From positions 1-64,000 of the forward strand of contig NZ_QFXK01000039.1 of the NCBI RefSeq assembly GCF_003261635.1: DNA of 64,000 bases, written 5' to 3'. The stretch's first letter is position 1; each line of letters opens with the position of its first letter. Below are positions 1-7,735 of the stretch, in pieces. A program made the translations under genes and the position numbers. The notes below the pieces were generated by a model, which worked only from the letters and a program-made list of their open reading frames with translations, was not told the origin of the DNA and did not search any database. Origin of the DNA: Kribbella monticola (GTDB lineage Bacteria; Actinomycetota; Actinomycetes; Propionibacteriales; Kribbellaceae).

Positions 1-26
1 GTGGCGGGTGGCGGGTGGCGGGCGGG

Positions 27-397
27 AGTACCCGGTTGCCCCCGCGAACTCCCCGGCGGACCACGTCGCCTTCGCCGAGCCGGGACGTAGGAGCGGCGAC
101 GCCGGGGCGGGCGGGTCGAGCGTCCGACGTAGGAGGCGCGAAGCGGGCCGTAGTACCCGGTCACCCCGCGAAGCGCCCCCGGCGACCACCTCGCCTTCAC
201 CGAGCCGCGACGAAGGAGCGGCGACCCGGGGTGGGTGGGTCGAGCGCCGACGCAGGAGGGCGCGAAGCGGCCGTAGTACCCGATCACCCCACGCAGCACC
301 CCCGGCGACCACCTCGCCTTCACCGAGCCGCGACGAAGGAGCGGCGACCCGGGGCGGGCGCGAAGCGCCCGACGTAGGAGGGTGCGAAGCGGGTCGT
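27..397. repeat. three tandem 122-125 bp GC-rich repeats
   Basis: Three consecutive imperfect copies begin at 27, 152 and 274, each opening with AGTACCCG; a fourth AGTAC at 398 starts unique sequence. Copies 2 and 3 share an almost identical core at about 177-234 and 299-356. The block lies beyond the 3' end of the minus-strand MFS gene, on the far side of its terminator. Open frames run through it on the plus strand but give Arg/Pro/Ser-rich shadow peptides, so I see no gene in 1-410. A diverged single copy of the core occurs at 36767-36842. Positions 1-26 are a short run of GTGGCGG-like units. Confidence 0.85.
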
Positions 398-410
398 AGT
401 ACAAAGGAAA

Positions 411-440
411 GGGCCGCACCCCGCCCCCGGGATGCGGCCC
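411..440 (-). terminator. rho-independent terminator of the MFS gene
   Basis: GGGCCGCA (411-418) and TGCGGCCC (433-440) form a perfect 8-bp stem with a 14-nt loop. Read on the minus strand it comes 17 nt after the exporter stop codon and is followed by CTTTCCTTT, a U-rich tail. Confidence 0.75.
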
Positions 441-456
441 TGCTCTTCGCGACGGG

Positions 457-2010
457 TCAGCCGACGTGGACCGGGTTGCCGTCGTTGGCGAGGTCCTTGT
501 GCTTGACCGAGAGGCCGACCAGCGTGATCAGTGCCGCGCCGACGAACATGAACGCGGACACCAGGAACGCTGTGGTGAAGCCGTGCGTGGTTGCCACCGC
601 TGTCGCCTGTGCCTGGAGCTGCTTGGCCTGGTCAGGTGACGCCTGGGAGGCCTGCGCCACCCCCGGCGCCAGCTCGGCGAACTTGTCCTTGATCGCGTTG
701 GTGGAGACCGTGCCCAGCAGCGCCAGACCAACCGCACCACCGATCTGCTGCACGGTGTTCAGTACTGCGGAGCCGACGCCCGAGTCGGTGGCCGCCACAC
801 CACTGACGGCGGTCAGCGTGAGCGGCACGAAGATCAGGCCCATGCCGAAGGACAGCAGCAGGATGTACGGCAGCAGGCCGGTCAGATAGGTGGAGTCCAC
901 CTGGAGCTGGTTGAAGCCGAACAGCCCACCGGCGGCGATGGCCGAACCGGCGCCGGCGATCCAGCGCGGGTCGATCCGGGCCACCAGGACGGAGGCGACC
1001 TGCGCCGCGACCACGATGCCGAAGCTGAACGGCAGGAACGAGAAGCCGGTCTTCAGCGCGCTGTAGCCCATGATCGTCTGCACGAAGATGCCCAGGAAGT
1101 AGAACATCGAGAACATCGCCGCACCGACGACCAGCATCACGAAGAAGCTGACCCCACGGGTCCGGTTGGCCAGGATCCGGAACGGCATCAGCGCGTGCCG
1201 GGACCGGGCCTCGATGGCGAGGAAGATGCCGACCAGCGCCACACCGCCGATGATGAAGGCCAGCGTGACCGAGTTGCCCCAGCCGTCCTGGCCGGCGTGC
1301 GTCAGGCCGTAGACCAGCGCGGTCAGACCGACGGTTCCGGTGATGGCGCCCGGCATGTCGAACTTGCCGTGCTGACGGGCCGACTCACCGAGGTAGCGGA
1401 TCGCCATGAAGGCCACGACCAGGCCGATCGGGGTGTTGATGAAGAAGGTCCAGCGCCACGAGGCCTCGGTCAGCAGACCACCGAGGATCAGGCCGACGGC
1501 GGCACCGGCACCCGACATCGCGGCGTACACGGCCATCGCGCGGTTGCGCTCCTTGCCGGCCGGGAAGGTCGTGGTGATCAGGGCCAGCGCGTTCGGCGAG
1601 GCTGCCGCGGCACCCAGGCCCTGCAGGATCCGGCTGGCGAGCAGCAGGGTCTCGTTCTGGGCGATACCACCCAGGAAGGAAGCGACGCCGAACAGCACGA
1701 CGCCGAACATGAACACCTTGCGGCGGCCGAGGATGTCCCCGATCCGGCCGCCGAGCAGCAGCAGACCGCCGAACGCCAGCGCGTAGGCGTTGACCACCCA
1801 CGGCAGCGAGGCGTTGCTGAAGCCCAGGTCGAGCTGGATGTGCGGAAGGGCGATGTTGACGATGGTGCCGTCGAGCACCACCATCAGCTGCGCCATGCAG
1901 ATCAGCGCGAGCGCAATGCCGAGATTGCGGTGCCCGTGCGCGGCCGGCTCGGCCACCGAGTCGACCGGCCGGTCCTCGGGCGGATCAGCCTTGATGACGT
2001 CTTCAGACAT
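457..2010 (-). CDS. DHA2-family (EmrB/QacA type) MFS drug exporter
   Basis: Predicted 517-residue inner-membrane drug:proton antiporter with about 14 hydrophobic segments, as usual for the DHA2 family. The first helix region contains the signature-like LDGTIVNIALPHI, and the loop between helices 2 and 3 has GGRIGDILGRRKVF, the conserved MFS G-x3-D-x2-GRR/K motif. An antiporter-type glycine-rich stretch (SGAGAAVGLILGG) follows about 190 residues in. I chose the ATG at 2010 because AGAGGGGAA lies about 8 nt upstream; a start at 2067 would add 19 polar residues without such a site. The TetR gene lies 62 nt upstream on the same strand, which suggests co-regulation by that repressor. The substrate cannot be read from sequence. 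Confidence 0.9.
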   Translation of the reverse strand: MSEDVIKADPPEDRPVDSVAEPAAHGHRNLGIALALICMAQLMVVLDGTIVNIALPHIQLDLGFSNASLPWVVNAYALAFGGLLLLGGRIGDILGRRKVFMFGVVLFGVASFLGGIAQNETLLLASRILQGLGAAAASPNALALITTTFPAGKERNRAMAVYAAMSGAGAAVGLILGGLLTEASWRWTFFINTPIGLVVAFMAIRYLGESARQHGKFDMPGAITGTVGLTALVYGLTHAGQDGWGNSVTLAFIIGGVALVGIFLAIEARSRHALMPFRILANRTRGVSFFVMLVVGAAMFSMFYFLGIFVQTIMGYSALKTGFSFLPFSFGIVVAAQVASVLVARIDPRWIAGAGSAIAAGGLFGFNQLQVDSTYLTGLLPYILLLSFGMGLIFVPLTLTAVSGVAATDSGVGSAVLNTVQQIGGAVGLALLGTVSTNAIKDKFAELAPGVAQASQASPDQAKQLQAQATAVATTHGFTTAFLVSAFMFVGAALITLVGLSVKHKDLANDGNPVHVG

Positions 2011-2072
2011 TCTGGAAGTTCCCCTCTTGGGTGTTACTGGCTTGTTGGTCGCTGAGTCCGGCCCCACACCGG

Positions 2073-2684
2073 TCAGCTCGCCTGCGACCCCCGCGCCGCA
2101 GGCAGGATCACGTGGTCGATGACCCGCAGGATCAGGTCCTCGGTCGGCTCGATGCCGAGTACGAAGGCGTGGTGGATGATGATCGCGGGCAGGGTCTGGG
2201 AGAGCAGATCGACGTCGACGTCGGCGGCGATCTCGCCCCGGCGTACGGCGCGTTCGTAGATCTTGTTGACGACGGCCACCCGGGGCGCCAGGAAGCGCTC
2301 CTTGAAGGCCTTCTGCAGGTCGACGTCACGGTGCAGGGCGGTCAGCAGACCGGCCATCACCGACATCGGCATCTCCGAGGTGAACCCGCCCTCTTCACAG
2401 GACAGTGAGATCAGGTCGCCGCGCAGAGTGCCCGTGTCGACGTCCTCCGGCACCGGGCAGCCCTTCGCCCGGCTGATCGCATCGACGACGAGCTCGGCCT
2501 TGGTCGACCAGCGCCGGTACAGCGTGGCCTTGCTGGCCTTGGCGGCCGTGGCCACCGCGTCCATGGTCAACCGGTCGTAGCCGAGTTCGGCGACCACCTC
2601 GACGGTCGCGTCGAGGATCTCCTCCTCGCGCCCGCCTTCGACCCTGGGCCGCTGACGCGTACCGGTTTCGGCTGTGTCTGGCAT
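2073..2684 (-). CDS. TetR-family transcriptional repressor
   Basis: 203-residue DNA-binding regulator. The N-terminal tetra-helical HTH is clear: EEILDATVEVVAELGYDRLT, then MDAVATAAKASKATLYRRW and K-AELVVDAI, the usual TetR_N pattern. The C-terminal half is a typical variable ligand-binding domain. The start at 2684 was chosen because it gives the normal short N-terminus; the open frame extends upstream through the operator palindrome, which would be odd for coding sequence. The gene is followed on the same strand by the MFS exporter, so it probably represses a tetR-MFS unit and itself, with the effector likely an exported compound. The family call is firm; the target is inferred from position and the palindrome upstream. 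Confidence 0.9.
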   Translation of the reverse strand: MPDTAETGTRQRPRVEGGREEEILDATVEVVAELGYDRLTMDAVATAAKASKATLYRRWSTKAELVVDAISRAKGCPVPEDVDTGTLRGDLISLSCEEGGFTSEMPMSVMAGLLTALHRDVDLQKAFKERFLAPRVAVVNKIYERAVRRGEIAADVDVDLLSQTLPAIIIHHAFVLGIEPTEDLILRVIDHVILPAARGSQAS

Positions 2685-2725
2685 AGCTCGTTGATCACCC
2701 TGTGTGATTGATCGGACACCGATAG

Positions 2726-2742
2726 AACGAAACGGTTTCGTT
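2726..2742. promoter_or_regulatory. perfect palindromic operator upstream of tetR
   Basis: AACGAAAC-G-GTTTCGTT is a perfect 8+1+8 inverted repeat, 42 nt upstream of the tetR start. Its length and symmetry match TetR-dimer operators, so autoregulation of the tetR-MFS unit is the simplest reading. Binding itself is inference. Confidence 0.7.
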
Positions 2743-2823
2743 TCATCAACCACGATAGGACTGATGTGAAGGAATGCACAAACGATTTTCTGGGAAAAGG
2801 CAGGGTGGTCTAAGTCACTCTGC

Positions 2824-2844
2824 GTACCAGTAGAGCACTGGTAC
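2824..2844. terminator. inverted repeat after the ccs operon
   Basis: GTACCAGT-N5-ACTGGTAC is a perfect 8-bp stem located 37 nt past the stop of the DUF4229 gene (minus strand). It has no clear T-run, so it may be a weak terminator or another operator. Confidence 0.4.
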
Positions 2845-2880
2845 CACGAAATGCGGCCCGGCTGAGCGGGGCGGTTGAAA

Positions 2881-3132
2881 TCAGTCCTCGTCCTCAGCGG
2901 ATCGGGCCGCTTCGATGCGGGAAGCAATCCGGCCCGCACGGCGTTCGATATTGGCCGCCAGACGATCGCGGGCCGCCCGGAGGACGAAGATCGACAGGAT
3001 CGAGGACACGATCAGGGCGAGCAGGAGCAGCGGGAAGACGCCGAGCCAGTTGTGCAGCGCTACCCACAGGACCCCGAAGGACGCGGCGAACAGGACGAGC
3101 CGCAGCCCGGTGTAGATCGCGAATTCCTTCAT
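2881..3132 (-). CDS. small DUF4229-type membrane protein
   Basis: 83-residue protein with two hydrophobic segments (about residues 8-27 and 31-52) followed by a charged Arg/Glu-rich tail ending in EDED. This matches the actinobacterial DUF4229 family, whose members often sit next to the cytochrome c maturation genes; the function is not known. It is the last gene of the minus-strand ccs operon, one base after the ccsB stop, so it is almost certainly co-transcribed and may be a small accessory or assembly factor (inference). Confidence 0.75.
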   Translation of the reverse strand: MKEFAIYTGLRLVLFAASFGVLWVALHNWLGVFPLLLLALIVSSILSIFVLRAARDRLAANIERRAGRIASRIEAARSAEDED

Positions 3133-3133
3133 C

Positions 3134-4156
3134 TCAGACTCCGGCGTACGAGTGCAGCCCGGAGACCAGCAGGTTCACCCCGACGAAGTCGAACAGGAAC
3201 ACGAGCCAGCCGACGATCGCGATCGTAGCCGCCGGACGTCCACGCCAGCCGGCGGTCGCCCGCGCGTGCAGGTACGCCGCGTACACGACCCAGGTGACCA
3301 GCGCCCAGACCTCCTTGGGGTCCCAGCCCCAGTATCGGCCCCACGCGTACTCCGCCCAGATCGGCCCGGCCACCAGGACACCGAAGGTCCACAGCGGGAA
3401 GGCAAAAGCGAGCACCTTGTACGCCGTACCGTCCATCGCCTCGGCGCTCGGCAGCCGCTTGAGGGAGGGAGACATGATGCCCCCGGCAAGTACCCGGCGC
3501 TCGGCGCGGGACTTCACCAGGTAGAGGATCGAGATCAGTGCGCCGACGGTGAACGCCCCACCGGAGATAGCCGCGGCGGAGACGTGGATGACCAGCCAGT
3601 ACGAGTGCAGCGCGGGCACGAGCGGGCCGGCCGGCGTGTAGAGGAGCAGCGTCGCCAGGCCGAGCACGGCGGCGATCACCAGCGTGACACCGAGTCCCAG
3701 CCACTGCAGCTTGTAGCGGTGCACGAAGGCGAGGTAGACCACCGCGACCGCCAGCGACGACGTGATGGAGAACTCGTACATGTTGCCCCACGGCACACGC
3801 CCCGCCGCGAGACCACGGGTGAGCACACCGGCCAGGTGCAACAGGAAAGCGAGCCAGGTGAGCAGTAGACCGACGCGGCTCGCAGCCGCAGCCTTCTCGG
3901 CAGCATCCCCGGCACCAGCCGGTACTCCGTCGGCCGCCGCGCCGCGGGAGCCAGATGCTCCGGCTCCCGCGGCACCGGCCGTGGAAGCAGCCGCACCGAC
4001 CAGCACCTCGGCGGGCTGCTCGGCCTGGACGGCAGGAGTCTTGGCTGCCCGGCCGGTCGCCCATTCCATCGCGTGGGCCGCCATCGCGAGGACGTAGATC
4101 ACCGTGGCAGTCGGGATCACCAGGTTCGAGACGTGCGCGAAGGTCTCCTGGCTCAT
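3134..4156 (-). CDS. ccsB: cytochrome c biogenesis protein CcsB (CcsA/ResC family)
   Basis: 340-residue polytopic membrane protein, the heme-handling half of the System II cytochrome c synthase that attaches heme to apocytochromes outside the membrane. The tryptophan-rich heme-binding motif of the family is present as WGRYWGWDPKEVWAL near residue 270, with conserved His residues in flanking segments (VIHVSAA; HSYWLV; near the C-terminus LHSYAG). Between the first helix and the core lies an Ala/Gly/Glu-rich low-complexity insert (about residues 35-90), as is common in actinobacterial members. Its start overlaps the stop of resB by 4 nt, indicating translational coupling with its obligate partner. 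Confidence 0.93.
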   Translation of the reverse strand: MSQETFAHVSNLVIPTATVIYVLAMAAHAMEWATGRAAKTPAVQAEQPAEVLVGAAASTAGAAGAGASGSRGAAADGVPAGAGDAAEKAAAASRVGLLLTWLAFLLHLAGVLTRGLAAGRVPWGNMYEFSITSSLAVAVVYLAFVHRYKLQWLGLGVTLVIAAVLGLATLLLYTPAGPLVPALHSYWLVIHVSAAAISGGAFTVGALISILYLVKSRAERRVLAGGIMSPSLKRLPSAEAMDGTAYKVLAFAFPLWTFGVLVAGPIWAEYAWGRYWGWDPKEVWALVTWVVYAAYLHARATAGWRGRPAATIAIVGWLVFLFDFVGVNLLVSGLHSYAGV

Positions 4157-5724
4157 GGCTGCTCCTGCTTCTTCTTCAAGACTTCTGCGATGGCTTGGAT
4201 CTCGTCACCGAGGCCGCGTTCGGGCCCCCGGTCCAGCCCGGCGACCTCGACCACGGTACGCCCGTCCTTCGTCCGTACCCGCACCCAGGTACGCCGGGGG
4301 TGGATGAACAGCGAACCCATCAGGCCGAGGATGGCCAGCAAGATCCCGCCCAGCGCCAGGTCCAGACCCGGCGTGTGGCTGATCTGCAGCTTCACCCAGC
4401 GGCTGTAACCGTCGAAGGTGAGGGAGCCGGCGCCGTTCGGCAGCGTGATGCTCTGCCCGGGCGCGAGCTGGAAGCGGAGCTTGTCGCCCTTGCCGTCGCC
4501 GAACTGGGTCAGCTTCGACTTGTCCAGCTGGTAGACGGATTCCGGCTTGCCGTCCTCGGTGGCCGGGCGACCGTAGTACGCGGTCATCACCAGCGCCGGA
4601 TTGAGGTCGTCGGGGAAGACCGAAGTAGGGCCGCGCTGGTCGATCACCGCGGTTGGCAGGAAGAAGCCCTCGAAGCCGAGCTGGACCGGTCGCGCGTCGG
4701 GCGCCTTGACCACGCCGAAGGACGAGAAGTTGCTGTCCTGCGGCAGGAACGGTGACGGTCCGGAGAAGGCGACCTGTCCCTTGCCGTCCTTCACCGTCAC
4801 CCGCGGCGCATAGCCGTGGCCGAGCAGATGGACGCTGGTGCCGTCGACCTTGAGCGGATGGTTCACCCGCAGGTCGTACGCCTTGTCCGGCGAGTCCGGC
4901 GTCTCGGAGTAGGTGATGTTCGCGTTGAACTCACGGGCGGCCCCGCGCTGCGGTCCGTCGGTCTGGAACTTGGCCTCGAAGTCCTTCACGTGCAGGGTGA
5001 ACGGCGGCAGGTCGTCGGGCGTGAACACCCGGCCCGGCGTGAAGTCGTCGTACTGCGCCACGGTGTTGGAGAATCCGTTGCCTACGACAACCAGAACCGT
5101 GCCGCGGTAACCGAACAACGCGCCCCAGGCGACCCCGATCAGCGCCAGGATCAAGGAGAAGTGGAAGAGCAGGTTGCCCGCCTCGCGCAGGTAGCCACGC
5201 TCGGCGCCGAGCGCACCGTCGTACGACTCGACCCGGAACCGGCGGCGGCGCAGTTCGGTGGCGGCAGCAGCCAGTACGTCGGTGCCGCCCTCGACCTCGA
5301 AGCTCTGGTAGCCCTGCAGGCGGTTGAGGTTGCGCGGCGGCTTCGGCGGCCGGGCCCGCAACGCCTTCAGGTAGACCTGCAGCCGCGGCACCACGCAGCC
5401 GATCAGCGAGATGAACAGCAGCAGGTAGATCGCCGAGAACCAGGCCGACTTGTAGACCGCGAACAGGCCGAGCTTGTCGTAGAACGGACCGAGCTTGGGA
5501 TGCGCCTCGAAGAAGTCGGCGACCTTGACCGGATCGATCGCGGTCTGCGGGATCAGCGATCCGGGCACGGCGCCGAGCGCGAGCAGGAAGAGCAGCACCA
5601 GGGCCGTCTTCATCGAGGTGAGCTGCCGCCACGTCCAGCGCAGCCAGCCGATCAGGCCGAGCGCGGGCGGTTCACTGGGTGGCTCCTCCGACGGCGCGAC
5701 GACGCGGTCCTTGATCTCGGTCAT
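4153..5724 (-). CDS. resB: ResB-like cytochrome c biogenesis protein (Ccs1)
   Basis: 523-residue partner of CcsB in System II cytochrome c maturation. It shows the family layout: a cytoplasmic N-terminus rich in Glu/Pro, three N-terminal membrane segments (around residues 35-55, 95-115 and 185-205), a large external domain of about 230 residues, and a last membrane segment near residue 465 (LALGGILLAILGLMGSLFIH). The sequence FHFSLILALIGVAWGALFG in helix 3 carries the His often conserved in ResB. The gene sits between ccdA (1 nt away) and ccsB (4-nt overlap), in the order seen in many actinobacteria. Confidence 0.92.
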   Translation of the reverse strand: MTEIKDRVVAPSEEPPSEPPALGLIGWLRWTWRQLTSMKTALVLLFLLALGAVPGSLIPQTAIDPVKVADFFEAHPKLGPFYDKLGLFAVYKSAWFSAIYLLLFISLIGCVVPRLQVYLKALRARPPKPPRNLNRLQGYQSFEVEGGTDVLAAAATELRRRRFRVESYDGALGAERGYLREAGNLLFHFSLILALIGVAWGALFGYRGTVLVVVGNGFSNTVAQYDDFTPGRVFTPDDLPPFTLHVKDFEAKFQTDGPQRGAAREFNANITYSETPDSPDKAYDLRVNHPLKVDGTSVHLLGHGYAPRVTVKDGKGQVAFSGPSPFLPQDSNFSSFGVVKAPDARPVQLGFEGFFLPTAVIDQRGPTSVFPDDLNPALVMTAYYGRPATEDGKPESVYQLDKSKLTQFGDGKGDKLRFQLAPGQSITLPNGAGSLTFDGYSRWVKLQISHTPGLDLALGGILLAILGLMGSLFIHPRRTWVRVRTKDGRTVVEVAGLDRGPERGLGDEIQAIAEVLKKKQEQP

Positions 5725-5725
5725 G

Positions 5726-6469
5726 TCAGACCGCCGTTCCGAACTGGGCGACCCATTGCCTCAGGTCGGCGGTCATCGAATCCCAAACCCCTGTCAGCAG
5801 CAGTAGTCCGACGGCGATCATCAGGACGCCGCCGATTCGGATCACCAGCAACTGGTGCTTGCGTACCCAGGCGACGGCGCCGAGCATCCGCCGGAACGCC
5901 AGCGCCGCAATGATGAACGGAAGCCCCAGGCCGAGGCTGAAAACGAACGCCAGGGTAGCCCCGCGCGCGGTACTGCCCTCGGTCGTCGCCAGCCCCATCA
6001 CGGTCCCGAGCGTCGGCCCGATACAAGGCGTCCAGCCGAACCCGAACAGCACGCCGAGCAACGGCGCGGCCGCGATCCCGACCGCCGGCACCCGATGCAC
6101 TCGCAGGTCCTTCTGCAGAAAACCGAAGCCACCAAGGAAGATCAGGCCTAGTAGTACGGTCCCAGCGCCCAGCACCCGCGTGATCACGGTCTGGTGGTCG
6201 ATCAGAGCGTTGCCGACGGCACCGAACAGGACGCCGGTCAGGATGAAGACGGCCGAGAAGCCGAGCACGAACAACCCGGTCCCCGCGAGCATTCGGCCGC
6301 GCTTGGCGGTGTCGAGCTCGGCGGCGGAAAGCCCGGTGACATAGGAGAGATAGCCGGGCAGCAGCGGAACGACGCACGGCGAGAAGAACGAGATCGCGCC
6401 GGCCAGTACGGCGATCGGCAACGCGACCAGCATCGAGCCCGTCATCGACTGGGCGAACCACTCACCCAT
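5726..6469 (-). CDS. ccdA: CcdA-type thiol-disulfide transmembrane reductase
   Basis: 247-residue membrane protein with six predicted helices. It carries electrons from cytoplasmic thioredoxin across the membrane to reduce the external ResA-like protein, keeping apocytochrome CxxCH cysteines reduced. The two functional cysteines are visible in the repeated half-motifs FFSPCVVPLLPGY (near residue 31) and FGWTPCIGPTLG (near residue 130). It lies between the thioredoxin gene and resB in one minus-strand run, which fits its role in System II maturation. Confidence 0.93.
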   Translation of the reverse strand: MGEWFAQSMTGSMLVALPIAVLAGAISFFSPCVVPLLPGYLSYVTGLSAAELDTAKRGRMLAGTGLFVLGFSAVFILTGVLFGAVGNALIDHQTVITRVLGAGTVLLGLIFLGGFGFLQKDLRVHRVPAVGIAAAPLLGVLFGFGWTPCIGPTLGTVMGLATTEGSTARGATLAFVFSLGLGLPFIIAALAFRRMLGAVAWVRKHQLLVIRIGGVLMIAVGLLLLTGVWDSMTADLRQWVAQFGTAV

Positions 6470-6504
6470 GGCTGATCCCTGCTGCGTTCTCGGTCATCGC
6501 GGCG

Positions 6505-7071
6505 TCACTCAGCGTCCTTCACCATGCCGATGAGCGTGTCCTTGGTGACCGCGCCGAGCACCCGGGCAGCGACCCGTCCCTGCTTGTCGATCACCAGCGT
6601 CGACGGAATCGAACTGGCCGAGATCTTCTGGCCGCGGAACCGCAGCAACTGCTTGCCGTTCGGGTCATAGATGCTCGGGAACGGGACGCCGAACTCCTGC
6701 ACGAACTTCAGCGGCGGCGCCTTGTCGAGGTCCCTGGTGTTCAGCCCGATGAACTGCACCGACGGACCGAGCTCCCTGGACGCAGCGCTCAGGTCCGGCG
6801 CCTCCTTGCGGCACGGCGGGCACCACGAACCCCACACGTTCAGTACGACGACCTTTCCGGCCTGGTCGGCGAAGTCCCACTCCTTGCCGTCCAGCGTCGT
6901 GCCCTTGAAGTCCGGGGCCTTCTCCCGCTTGTCCGGCGCGAACGTGGACACCCGGCCCGACCCGCTGACGAAGCCGGTCTGACCGCTCCGGTTCTGGCTG
7001 GCGTCCTGGCCGGAACTGCACCCCGTCACCGCCAGCAGCATCACAGCGACGACCAACGTCGTACGACGCAT
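6505..7071 (-). CDS. ResA/TlpA-like thioredoxin lipoprotein
   Basis: 188-residue membrane-anchored thiol-disulfide oxidoreductase. The N-terminus is a lipoprotein signal (LLAVTGCSSG, lipobox Cys near residue 18), then a short linker and a TlpA/ResA thioredoxin fold with the active site WGSWCPPCRKE (CxxC near residue 90) and the cis-Pro region SIPSTLVID. It should reduce apocytochrome c before heme ligation, receiving electrons from CcdA encoded 35 nt downstream. Its ATG overlaps the phosphatase stop by one base (TGATG), so it is translationally coupled to the gene before it. Confidence 0.92.
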   Translation of the reverse strand: MRRTTLVVAVMLLAVTGCSSGQDASQNRSGQTGFVSGSGRVSTFAPDKREKAPDFKGTTLDGKEWDFADQAGKVVVLNVWGSWCPPCRKEAPDLSAASRELGPSVQFIGLNTRDLDKAPPLKFVQEFGVPFPSIYDPNGKQLLRFRGQKISASSIPSTLVIDKQGRVAARVLGAVTKDTLIGMVKDAE

Positions 7072-7721
7072 CACGCACCACCCGAGAACTTCTTCGGGTT
7101 CTTCACCGGCAACAAGTCTTTCGCCGGTTCTGCGTAGCCGACGGAGACGATCGTGTCGCCGTGGAAGGTGAACGAGGTCAGGCTGGCCAGGCTGCACTGC
7201 CGCTTGCGCGGGTCGTGCAGCATCCGGCGGTTCTCGATCGCGGACCGGACGATCCAGATCGGCAGTTGGTGCGACACGATCAGCGCCTCGTGACCGGCGG
7301 CCTTCTCCCGGGCGGTCTCGATCGCATCCCGCATCCGGCGGACCAGCTGGGCATACGGCTCGCCCCACGACGGTTTCCACGGGTTCCGCAGCAGCCACCA
7401 CGCACTCGGCTGCCGCAGCGCGCCGTCGCCGACACCGAACTTCTTGCCCTCGAACTGGTTCGCCGCCTCGATCACCCGCTCGTCGATCTCCGGCGTCAGC
7501 CCGAACACCTTCGCGATCGGCTCCATCGTCTCCTGCGCCCGCTCCAGCGGGGAGCTGACCAGGTGCACGATGTCGCGGCCGGCCACGTGCTCGGCCACTC
7601 GCTCGGCCATCTTGCGGCCGAGCTCGGAGAGATGGAAGTCGGGGATCCGGCCGTAGAGCACGCCGGTCGGGTTGTGCACCTCGCCGTGACGCATCAGGTG
7701 CACGACCGTCGTTTCGGTCAC
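7071..7721 (-). CDS. histidine phosphatase (phosphoglycerate mutase-like)
   Basis: 216-residue cytoplasmic enzyme of the histidine phosphatase superfamily. The N-terminal motif LMRHGEVHNP has the phospho-accepting His, followed by the conserved Arg in SSPLERAQET and the second catalytic His in LIVSHQLPI. Substrate is unknown; the gene is conserved between hemL and the ccs genes in actinobacteria (for example the Rv0525 position in M. tuberculosis), so a link to heme or cytochrome metabolism is suggested by context only. The start is GTG at 7721, with AAAGGGAA upstream; longer frames run into hemL on another frame and are shadows. Confidence 0.85.
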   Translation of the reverse strand: MTETTVVHLMRHGEVHNPTGVLYGRIPDFHLSELGRKMAERVAEHVAGRDIVHLVSSPLERAQETMEPIAKVFGLTPEIDERVIEAANQFEGKKFGVGDGALRQPSAWWLLRNPWKPSWGEPYAQLVRRMRDAIETAREKAAGHEALIVSHQLPIWIVRSAIENRRMLHDPRKRQCSLASLTSFTFHGDTIVSVGYAEPAKDLLPVKNPKKFSGGA

Positions 7722-7735
7722 TGAGCCGTTCCCTT

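Noticed and set aside
8..889. Long plus-strand open frame of 293 codons at the window start
   Set aside because: It runs through the 122-125 bp repeats and then antisense to the MFS exporter; its composition is Arg/Pro/Ser-rich shadow sequence with no motif.
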